A stretch of 12,292 bases of DNA, from contig JAAFKL010000120.1 in assembly GCA_021399405.1 (NCBI GenBank), positions 1-12,292 of the forward strand, in the 5' to 3' direction. A program made the translations under genes and the position numbers. Position 1 is the first letter of the stretch, and every line of letters begins with the position of its first letter. Source of the stretch: Candidatus Heimdallarchaeota archaeon. GTDB taxonomy: Archaea > Asgardarchaeota > Heimdallarchaeia > Heimdallarchaeales > Kariarchaeaceae. Under the pieces are notes generated by a model. It did no database searches and was not told where the DNA came from. It saw nothing but the letters and a program-made list of their open reading frames with translations. Below are positions 1 to 6,318 of the stretch, piece after piece.

Positions 1-71
1 CGGACTGAGGAAACGATGATTGTCCGATAGCACAAACCGAGATGTCCGGGGTTCAAATCCCCGAAACCCGA
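1..71 (+). tRNA. tRNA, 3' part only (5' end outside window); possibly tRNA-Leu(GAG) with a small intron
   Basis: The T arm is perfect: stem CGGGG (47-51), loop TTCAAAT (52-58), stem CCCCG (59-63). It is followed by seven acceptor-stem bases (64-70) and an A discriminator at 71. No CCA is encoded. The 5' acceptor strand and D arm lie outside the window. Upstream, CGGAC (1-5) pairs perfectly with GTCCG (22-26). The only well-placed U33 in this region gives anticodon GAG, which with A73 and a long variable segment (28-46) suggests tRNA-Leu. On that reading about 11 extra bases (11-21) sit where archaeal introns are common, after position 37. I could not draw a standard bulge-helix-bulge motif, and the variable arm pairs only weakly, so the isotype and intron are uncertain. 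The tRNA identity itself is well supported by the T arm and tail. Confidence 0.78.
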
Positions 72-91
72 CTTTCTTCTCTTATTTATTT
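72..91 (+). terminator. T-rich terminator of the tRNA
   Basis: Directly after the tRNA discriminator base comes a pyrimidine tract with repeated T runs (CTTTCTTCTCTTATTTATTT). Archaeal tRNA transcription usually ends at such oligo-T stretches without a hairpin. Assignment rests on position and composition only. Confidence 0.5.
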
Positions 92-295
92 GTACTTATA
101 AAATTTAATGTGGATTAATAGAACCTCTCTCCTTTTAATTCTCCCCCAGATGAATTACAAAGTAACTGTTCATCGTGATGAACTTATTGGAGTGTAGTTT
201 GGTGAAGATTATTTAAAGAAAAATTAAAGGAATTATATGGAATTTTTCAAACAATGAAGTAGGACTAATTAATATCAGAAAATTAGGTCTGATAT

Positions 296-991
296 ATGGC
301 CTATAGAGAAGACCCAAGCTTCCAAGAACTTGATATTAGAACAAGAAAAGGCGAGATTATTATCAAAGAAGAAATTGAAAATGATGTTTTTGCCTTTCAT
401 CTTAAACTGGATAAAAAGATGAAATATTACCCAGGTCAATATATTCTGGTTGAATATAATATTGCAGGTAAAAGATTTGTTCGTGCATATACAATGGTTT
501 GCTCATCACTAAATCACAATATAATCGAATTGAATATCCAAAAAACAGAAGATCCCGTGACTAGTCATATTATAACCTCATACAACATTGGAGATGTTAT
601 TGAATTCCGAGGCCCATATGGTAAATTTGCACTTATTGATACAGAAAATATTGATTCACTGGTTTTTATTGCAGTAAATATTGGTATTAATCCATTCATC
701 AGTATGTTGCGATTTATAGAAACATCTGAACTAGATATAAATGTTAAAATGTATTATATGTGGAAATATGGGGATATACTATTCGAGAAGGAATTGACTA
801 GGCTAAGTAATTCTACAAAATTTAGCTTTGAGATGGTTCAAGATATTAATAAAATGGATAATTTTAAAGTTCTAAATGATGCTGATAGGGTCTATATATG
901 TGGTGAAAAAGTAGTGACTAATCCCTTTATGGAAATGCTTGAAAAACTTGACTTTGAGAAAAACAAAATAATGTTAGAACAATGGTTCTGA
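296..991 (+). CDS. FNR-like FAD/NAD(P)-binding oxidoreductase
   Basis: Predicted cytoplasmic flavin reductase of the ferredoxin-NADP+ reductase superfamily, 231 residues, the usual length for the bare two-domain form. The FAD-binding barrel spans roughly residues 10-110: PGQY at 46-49, the flavin motif RAYT at 63-66, and GPYGKF at 106-111. The nucleotide-binding half follows; its CG pair is at 202-203 and the protein ends in an aromatic residue (EQWF), as bacterial Fpr-type reductases do. The glycine-rich nucleotide loop, usually GGTGIAP, is altered to VNIGINP (127-133), and the usual CGP is CGE, so NAD(P)H use is uncertain. There is no iron-sulfur domain and no partner gene nearby. ATG 296 is preceded by AGGT at 285-288, a reasonable Shine-Dalgarno. 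The fold is confident; donor, acceptor and pathway are unknown. Confidence 0.85.
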   Translation: MAYREDPSFQELDIRTRKGEIIIKEEIENDVFAFHLKLDKKMKYYPGQYILVEYNIAGKRFVRAYTMVCSSLNHNIIELNIQKTEDPVTSHIITSYNIGDVIEFRGPYGKFALIDTENIDSLVFIAVNIGINPFISMLRFIETSELDINVKMYYMWKYGDILFEKELTRLSNSTKFSFEMVQDINKMDNFKVLNDADRVYICGEKVVTNPFMEMLEKLDFEKNKIMLEQWF

Positions 992-1161
992 TTAATTAGT
1001 GGAAATAAGTTTTAATCGCATGTAGGAAAAATATTCAATAAATTATAATTTCTAGGTTCAAATCCCAAAATCCTATTTTTTTCTTTATCTATTTTCTAAG
1101 TCCTTTGCATTGGATGAACATATTGTTTTGCAAACCATTAATAAGGTAAAGATCCTAGTTT
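992..1161. other. Intergenic stretch holding a degenerate tRNA 3'-tail copy
   Basis: At 1055-1066 the 12 bases GGTTCAAATCCC repeat the T-loop region of the tRNA at the left edge. They are followed by AAAATCCTA, which resembles the tRNA end CGAAACCCGA with one deletion and a few changes, and then by a T-rich tract (1074-1095) like the one after the real tRNA. No cloverleaf can be folded from the sequence before it, and the T stem has mismatches. This is therefore a remnant or duplicated tail, not a working tRNA. It could also be an old attachment-site scar or a chance similarity. Confidence 0.45.
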
Positions 1162-1392
1162 ATGGTTATGCGGTTGGATGAACCTGATTGGGATATAGAA
1201 CATTTTAAACATATTCCATTTGCCAGAAAGTCTAGATTAGAGGCACATTTTGAAAAAATTCAGTACGTTTACTGCAAAGTTTGCGGAATTGATATCGAGA
1301 GGCAGGGAAAATACTGTATTCTCTGTACTGGATCCACATATGGTAACAAAGTGCGGACTATTTTTATTGAAAAAAGGATTTACAAAAAATAA
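1162..1392 (+). CDS. Small zinc-ribbon protein, function unknown
   Basis: A 76-residue protein with two CxxC knuckles, C38-C41 and C52-C55, ten residues apart. This is the spacing of a treble-clef or rubredoxin-like zinc ribbon that would hold one zinc ion. The N-terminal half is charged and helical-looking with no recognisable domain; the C-terminus is basic (ends KRIYKK), which could favour nucleic-acid or protein contact. An AAGGT at 1143-1147 lies about 15 bases before the ATG; a second in-frame ATG two codons later is somewhat further still. It stands alone between the tRNA-tail remnant and the convergent GOLPH3-like gene, only 19 bases from that gene's end. Paired cysteines and codon structure argue for a real gene; no function can be assigned. 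Confidence 0.6.
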   Translation: MVMRLDEPDWDIEHFKHIPFARKSRLEAHFEKIQYVYCKVCGIDIERQGKYCILCTGSTYGNKVRTIFIEKRIYKK

Positions 1393-1411
1393 CGATAGGC
1401 TGATTGAAATA

Positions 1412-2071
1412 TCAATATGTTGTTGTTAAAACTAAACTTCTCATAAGAGCTTCTGCCGTATTATTTATTGAAGTACGAATTGATTGTCCTATTAAGTCTC
1501 CAGCAATGAGGTTTTTAATTGAATCAAGAGATAATTCCAATTCTTCGGGGGTAAAAATTTCACTTTCACAATCAATAGCATGTAATAAACTTAGTAAAGC
1601 AAGTGTTCTATGATCTGATTCTTCTCTTTCAATTACAATTCGTACAATATTATTTCGTATTAGTTCCTTCACATTGAAATTCTCAATAAAATATCTATTT
1701 TGAGTGAATATCCACAATATTTTTTTGGGTTCAACACGAATAATCCCTTTTGCAATTAACCGATCCATAATAAGATCCTCAATACGCCTAAATTCTTGTT
1801 GTATAACACGTATCCAATAATAGGCAGAATGATCACCCTCAATTGTTTTAATTTTTATTAGAATTTCATCCAATAACTCGTCCTCTGTTAGGTTTTCATC
1901 AACTAATATTATATTATCTTCTACAATTGCTAATTTACCGTGAAGAATGAGTTCCATGAGTAATCCACCAACTAAGGCAACTGACAACCTCTGATTTCTT
2001 GAATTAATTTTACCAGTTCTTGCGTCTAATACGCAGAGTAACAATTCTTCAGATAGATTCCCAAAATACAT
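1412..2071 (-). CDS. GOLPH3/Vps74-like (GPP34 domain) protein
   Basis: The whole 219-residue protein matches the GPP34 fold of Golgi phosphoprotein 3. Family blocks in order: LSEELLLCVLDARTGK at 6-21, the helix ALVGGLLMEL at 32-41 followed by LHGKLAI, DELLDEIL at 64-71, a WIR helix at 86-88, the RRIEDLI...AKGII helix at 95-111, NRYFI at 125-129, and the DHRTLALLSLLHA block at 153-165. Eukaryotic members bind phosphatidylinositol-4-phosphate on Golgi membranes and retain glycosyltransferases; bacterial members are mostly uncharacterised. This copy lacks the disordered N-terminal extension of the human protein. By eye, the human lipid-contact positions W81, R90 and R174 are not kept (R, V and E here) and only the R171 position keeps an arginine, so PI4P binding is not implied. 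No membrane segment or signal peptide. A TATA-like stretch lies about 25 bases upstream. The methyltransferase gene is 67 bases upstream on the same strand, so the two may be co-transcribed. Confidence 0.85.
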   Translation of the reverse strand: MYFGNLSEELLLCVLDARTGKINSRNQRLSVALVGGLLMELILHGKLAIVEDNIILVDENLTEDELLDEILIKIKTIEGDHSAYYWIRVIQQEFRRIEDLIMDRLIAKGIIRVEPKKILWIFTQNRYFIENFNVKELIRNNIVRIVIEREESDHRTLALLSLLHAIDCESEIFTPEELELSLDSIKNLIAGDLIGQSIRTSINNTAEALMRSLVLTTTY

Positions 2072-2138
2072 GAGATATACAACACTTTACTAAATCTTTC
2101 TTGCATTACTATACACTCTATCATATTTGAATTTTTTC

Positions 2139-2906
2139 TCAACCATTTATTTTCTCAACAATAGTAAGCGAATCATATCCTTTCTCAAGATATTCTCCAT
2201 CTACTGTCAAACAACCTTCAATGATCTCATCAATTTTCCTTTTTGTTTCTTCATCCAGTTTCTCATATTCATCCAATCCAACATACTGATTAATTGCACC
2301 CAATCTTCCGTTCAAATACCAATCAACTGGGTAAATTTCTTCGGCGACAAATTTGAATTTTTTTTCAATCATAGTGGCATATGTCAATGCAGCATCAGAT
2401 CTTTCTGCTCCAACATATGTGGTTAGATGAATATCATCACCTGTGAGAATATACATTATGAGTGCTTCAGGATTTGTAAGATGAAATCTCATACTATACA
2501 TTTGATTAATCAGTATGCCACCAGGGTTCAAGATTCTCCAAACATCATGAAGTAACTCACGTTTATCTTTTAGAGCATTTTCTGTATTTCTAATACAGCA
2601 CAATGATAATGAAAACAAAACTATATCAAATTCATTATCATCAAAATTCATCTCCTCTAGACTCCCAACGTGGAACGTAGCACTGACAACATTTAGGTTT
2701 TCCATATTTTCTTGAGCAAGTTTTATTTCTTCATGATCTGGATCAATTCCAATCAATGATTCGGTATGTTGAGCTACTTGAAAACTCATCCGACCATCAC
2801 CGCAACCAATCTCAAGTACATGTTTACCTTTGAAATCCACATGTTTCAACATATATTTAATAGCTAAGTTATTCTCGTCTACCTTGATGTAATTGTGCAC
2901 ATACAA
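2139..2906 (-). CDS. Class I SAM-dependent methyltransferase
   Basis: A 255-residue Rossmann-fold methyltransferase of the Methyltransf_11 type. Motif I is VLEIGCGDGR (residues 30-39), which binds S-adenosylmethionine. The acidic residue at the end of strand 2 is in GIDPDH (53-58). FDIVLFSLSL (93-102) is the motif IV/post-I region, and LNPGGILI (126-133) is the usual turn before strand 5. The C-terminal third (about 140-255) holds family-specific substrate elements that I cannot assign. The substrate is unknown; quinone-, lipid- and small-molecule methyltransferases share this form. The chosen start is TTG at 2906. The next in-frame option is GTG at 2900, and the first in-frame ATG is 18 codons in, too close to the fold. 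A TATA-like box lies about 36 bases upstream. Same strand as the GOLPH3-like gene downstream. Confidence 0.85.
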   Translation of the reverse strand: MYVHNYIKVDENNLAIKYMLKHVDFKGKHVLEIGCGDGRMSFQVAQHTESLIGIDPDHEEIKLAQENMENLNVVSATFHVGSLEEMNFDDNEFDIVLFSLSLCCIRNTENALKDKRELLHDVWRILNPGGILINQMYSMRFHLTNPEALIMYILTGDDIHLTTYVGAERSDAALTYATMIEKKFKFVAEEIYPVDWYLNGRLGAINQYVGLDEYEKLDEETKRKIDEIIEGCLTVDGEYLEKGYDSLTIVEKING

Positions 2907-2935
2907 CGCTTATAATTTCAAGATTTAAGTTTCTT

Positions 2936-2949
2936 GATTTATACTTTTA
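2936..2949 (-). promoter_or_regulatory. Candidate TATA box for the methyltransferase gene
   Basis: Read on the minus strand the sequence is ATAAAAGTATAAAT-like, centred about 36 bases before the TTG start. With a typical archaeal spacing this would give a leader of about 10 bases. In such AT-rich DNA a chance match is quite possible. Confidence 0.3.
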
Positions 2950-3011
2950 TTTTGATCAAAAATTACCCGAATGTAAAATTAGAAATTATTCTTTGCTATC
3001 TGTTAATCTAA

Positions 3012-4355
3012 TTAATCCTCAGGCTCTTCCGCAATTTTTCTAGCAGTTTCCAGATAGTCAATCGCTTTTGATTTTTCTGATTTTCGTAGTTTTCTCAAAA
3101 TTTGTTCTCGTAACAAGAATATCGCAGTCACAGTAGCAATTGTAAAAATTAGGGAACCAACCAATAATTGGTTTTCCGCAAGTTGATCAATTAAATTTTC
3201 TTCTTTCTCGTTGAATGGATTATTGTCTTTGAGATTGATTTCTGCATTTGTACTATCTTCAGAGACAATAATTTCTCCACTCATAATAGCAGTTTCAAGA
3301 TATTGAATCAATTCATCTCGGGTTTGACCATTCAATTTTTCCTCAACTACAAATTTTTCATCTTGTGTAAATGTCATATCTGAAAGTTCTAAATGGCCCC
3401 CTTCAATCCCCAAAAACTCCTCACCACCTTCCCATTCCCTATTAATTAATTTAGTAATTTCAGAGGTGAGTGCAATTTCTATCTTTTTCACCATAGATGT
3501 TAGTATCAGCCCCGGTTTGACAAAATCTTGATCGTTATCAGAACCAATTGCATAAACGATTCCTAAATCGAGATTAATATTTCGAGTGGAATTGTAATCG
3601 CTGACAGCATTAAAAATACCTAGATTTAATTCTCCAGCTGCTCCATAGATTATATCTGCACCATCCTGAATAAATTCAACTGTAGCATTATAGCTGTCTA
3701 CAGTGTCAGAATATGATTCGAGAAACACAAATTTTTCACCAAACTTATCGCTAATAAAATTGATACCCTGAAAAAAGCCAAATTTGTATCTGTTGCGATC
3801 ATCAAACCTACTTTCCGAATAGTATCCTATAGTATTATTTTGAGAAACCATTGCCGCTAGTGCACCAGCTAAAAAAGAACCCTCATGTTCCAAATAGAGA
3901 ATAGATTTGGTGTTGGCTAACGAAATTCCAAAATTAACCCTTGCTAGGCCATTTAAGAGAAGAAAACGTTGTTCAGGATTTAACCCAATACCTGTTGACA
4001 CAGCATAACTGTATGAGGTTCGATCACTACTATAAATACCGCTAGAAACTAATTGATCAACTGCAATTATTAGATCATATTCAAAATTGGTACCTTCTGT
4101 TATTGCAGAAACTCCATCTTCATGCATTTTCGGATATACTCTTGTAATGTTAATTTGATTTGGATTAGCAACTTCAAGATTATCAAGGGCTTCATTTGCT
4201 TTGGTAATTCCTGAAATACCACCTTCACCTAGATTGGAAGCTGGGAATACTACAAGTATATTTAACGGATTTTGGTTGTTATTAATATTTCCAAACCCAT
4301 TGAAAATTGTTGTCAGTAAAAGTATACTAACAAGGCTTACACTCAATCGTTTCAT
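3012..4355 (-). CDS. BMP-family solute-binding protein with C-terminal membrane anchor
   Basis: A 447-residue extracytoplasmic binding protein of the BMP/Med/TmpC family, whose known members bind nucleosides and feed ABC importers. Residues 1-22 are a signal peptide (MKR then a hydrophobic core). The periplasmic-binding-protein fold follows, with the family block EHEGSFLAGALAA (156-168) and GSDNDQ (271-276), the counterpart of the family's G-D-x-DQ element. A single transmembrane helix lies at about 397-415, followed by a basic, then acidic, cytoplasmic tail of some 30 residues. I see no cysteine, hence no lipobox; the C-terminal helix replaces a lipid anchor, a common archaeal arrangement. 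No permease or ATPase gene is in the window, so it may serve a distant transporter or act as a receptor. It is divergent from the TPR-winged-helix gene, with 191 bases between. The ATG start is set by the signal peptide. Ligand unknown. Confidence 0.85.
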   Translation of the reverse strand: MKRLSVSLVSILLLTTIFNGFGNINNNQNPLNILVVFPASNLGEGGISGITKANEALDNLEVANPNQINITRVYPKMHEDGVSAITEGTNFEYDLIIAVDQLVSSGIYSSDRTSYSYAVSTGIGLNPEQRFLLLNGLARVNFGISLANTKSILYLEHEGSFLAGALAAMVSQNNTIGYYSESRFDDRNRYKFGFFQGINFISDKFGEKFVFLESYSDTVDSYNATVEFIQDGADIIYGAAGELNLGIFNAVSDYNSTRNINLDLGIVYAIGSDNDQDFVKPGLILTSMVKKIEIALTSEITKLINREWEGGEEFLGIEGGHLELSDMTFTQDEKFVVEEKLNGQTRDELIQYLETAIMSGEIIVSEDSTNAEINLKDNNPFNEKEENLIDQLAENQLLVGSLIFTIATVTAIFLLREQILRKLRKSEKSKAIDYLETARKIAEEPED

Positions 4356-4546
4356 TGCTTACAAAGGAAAAGTATTTTTTCTCTAGAAAAACCTTTTGAA
4401 GGCTGAAATGAAATAAATTCAAGATTATGGAAGTTGATATTTCATATAGCTGTCACTAAACGCAAATCAATAGAATCATTTTGTTGCAATAAGGATACAT
4501 CTTCATGTTGAAAAACATTTAAAATTGAGAACTCATTTTGTAATTT
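4356..4546. promoter_or_regulatory. Divergent promoter region between binding protein and TPR regulator
   Basis: 191 bases separate two divergent genes. On the minus side an A/T run (AAAAAATACT read on the minus strand, about 4371-4380) lies some 20 bases before the ATG of the binding protein. On the plus side a TATA-like box is described separately. No clear long inverted repeat for a shared operator is visible. Confidence 0.4.
4513..4526 (+). promoter_or_regulatory. Candidate TATA box, leaderless promoter of the TPR-winged-helix gene
   Basis: AAACATTTAAAATT contains an ATTTAAAA core at 4517-4524, centred about 27 bases before the GTG at 4547. That is the distance expected between an archaeal TATA box and a transcription start, so the mRNA would begin at or next to the start codon. 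No Shine-Dalgarno is present, which fits. Confidence 0.45.
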
Positions 4547-6295
4547 GTGGCTTCTTTAGATTTCTTAACTGAACTATATGAAAATAGTAAGTTTGAAGAA
4601 ATTGTATTAGAAGTTCAAAAATTGGATTCTGCTGAAATAAATCTACCAATTGAGAATATGCGGATTGTGGCTCTACGTAAACTGGGTCGATATGAAGAAG
4701 CACTAAAAATCATAGATACAATCAAATTCCTCCCAAAAGATTCAACCATTAGTAAACTTAGTTATCACAATATCGAAATGGATGTACTTACTCATATGGG
4801 AAGATACAAGGAGGGTAGTAAGCGGATTACGACAATTTCAGAATTACTTGAAGAAATTGAGATTTCAACACTTGTTGAAGATGAAAAACTTGTCGTTGCA
4901 CAAAGTTACAACGAATTAGCAAGATTAAACTTTTTCTTATCAGAGTATGGTTCAGCATTAGATAACTTACAACAGGTATTAGGAATAGCCAAAGAATTAG
5001 ATAACAAAGAAAAAATTACTTCCTCACTGCAAAATATTGGAAGTACATACCTCTCATTAGGAGAATATGTAGAGGCCATTGAATATTTAGACGAAGCACT
5101 TTCTATCGCCAAAGAAATGAACAGTATTCATCTAATCGGTCATATTGAGGATAATATTGGATTGGTTTATCTTTATCAAGGTAAACTGGACCAATCATTA
5201 GAGCTGCTAAACTCATCATTGGGAATACACACACGAATTAAAGAACTTAGAGGAATGGGATTCAATTATGAATATATTGGATTAGTAAAATTGAAGCAAA
5301 ATAGTATCTCAGAGGCCTTAGATAATTTTAAAAAATCATATGAAATACGAAACGATCTAGGAAACGATACTCATACAGCTTCAATAGTTTTTGCTCTAGT
5401 TACAACATATTTAGAAATAGGGGAAAGAGACAAATCAGTAAAATATCTCAAAGAGTTAGAAGGAATTCTAAACAGAACTAAAACTAAAAGAATTCAGATG
5501 CAATATCAGCTAGCAGAGGCTGTTTACCTTAAAGATAGTAAGATTTTTCGTAATAAAGTTAAAGCGGAAACTCTGCTCAGAGGTGTAATTGAGGAACCAG
5601 ATATAACCGAATTTACCTATACAATTGCTGCTTATCTACATTTGATAGACATATTATATGAGCAAATCAAACAATTAGAATTGGGTGGCCCTGATAAATT
5701 ACTTGATGAAGTAGAAGGTATTTTTAGTGAGATTGAAGAATACGCATATTCTATCGGAGAAATCGCAGAAACTAAGAACTTACCAGATTTAAAGGTCAGT
5801 CATTTCAATATTATGGGGTTTATTGCCATTTCAAAATTTGATGTAACTAAAGCATCAACTTATTTCAACCAAGCAGAGGAGATATGCAGAAATTACGATT
5901 TAACTAATGTGAGATATAAATTTAAAGAAATTGATCATCATGGAACCAAAGAACAAAATCAACAATTGGTAATGACCAAGGAAGCCTTTCCTCATAAAAT
6001 CCAAAAATCTCTGAATAAAATCATTCATTCATTACCCAGATTACTAATAGTGACTTCATTACTCAAAAATATTAAATTAACTTTTACAGAATTAATTGAA
6101 TTAACCAAAATGACACCTGGCAACCTTGGAAAACATTGTGAGAAATTAATAGAAACTGGATATGTTCATAAAGGAAAGGAATTCTTTGATACTAAATTTG
6201 TAACAACCTACACTTTGACTCCTGAAGGTCTAAATGAATTCAATAAATATACCGATATCCTGATCCCATTCTTAACCTCTGCTCAGACTGCATGA
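4547..6295 (+). CDS. TPR-repeat protein with C-terminal winged-helix DNA-binding domain
   Basis: A 582-residue cytoplasmic protein. Residues 1-470 are helical repeats; clear tetratricopeptide repeats run at about 118-150, 158-191 (core NIGSTYLSLGEYVEAIEYLD), 199-231 and 239-271, with weaker ones on both sides. Residues 485-575 form a winged helix of the HTH_34/MarR-like kind: recognition region LTFTELIELTKMTPGNLGKH (511-530), then CEKLIETGYV and a wing ending in TYTLTPEG. TPR domains bind partner proteins or peptides, so this looks like a transcription regulator whose DNA binding depends on a bound partner. The start is GTG 4547: an in-frame TAA sits at 4541-4543, so no longer form is possible, and the next ATG is 37 codons in. 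It diverges from the binding-protein gene and converges on the receiver gene. Target and signal unknown. Confidence 0.88.
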   Translation: MASLDFLTELYENSKFEEIVLEVQKLDSAEINLPIENMRIVALRKLGRYEEALKIIDTIKFLPKDSTISKLSYHNIEMDVLTHMGRYKEGSKRITTISELLEEIEISTLVEDEKLVVAQSYNELARLNFFLSEYGSALDNLQQVLGIAKELDNKEKITSSLQNIGSTYLSLGEYVEAIEYLDEALSIAKEMNSIHLIGHIEDNIGLVYLYQGKLDQSLELLNSSLGIHTRIKELRGMGFNYEYIGLVKLKQNSISEALDNFKKSYEIRNDLGNDTHTASIVFALVTTYLEIGERDKSVKYLKELEGILNRTKTKRIQMQYQLAEAVYLKDSKIFRNKVKAETLLRGVIEEPDITEFTYTIAAYLHLIDILYEQIKQLELGGPDKLLDEVEGIFSEIEEYAYSIGEIAETKNLPDLKVSHFNIMGFIAISKFDVTKASTYFNQAEEICRNYDLTNVRYKFKEIDHHGTKEQNQQLVMTKEAFPHKIQKSLNKIIHSLPRLLIVTSLLKNIKLTFTELIELTKMTPGNLGKHCEKLIETGYVHKGKEFFDTKFVTTYTLTPEGLNEFNKYTDILIPFLTSAQTA

Positions 6296-6318
6296 AATTC
6301 ATTTAGAAAATAATTAAA

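Noticed and set aside
150..197. Mini-frame of 15 codons between the tRNA and the FNR-like gene
   Set aside because: Too short, with no ribosome-binding site or recognisable peptide; it could be a chance frame or a scrap of an older gene.
2127..2426. Open frame of 99 codons on the plus strand, Phe/Ile rich
   Set aside because: It is antisense to the methyltransferase gene and its hydrophobic look comes from reading the opposite strand of charged, AT-rich codons.
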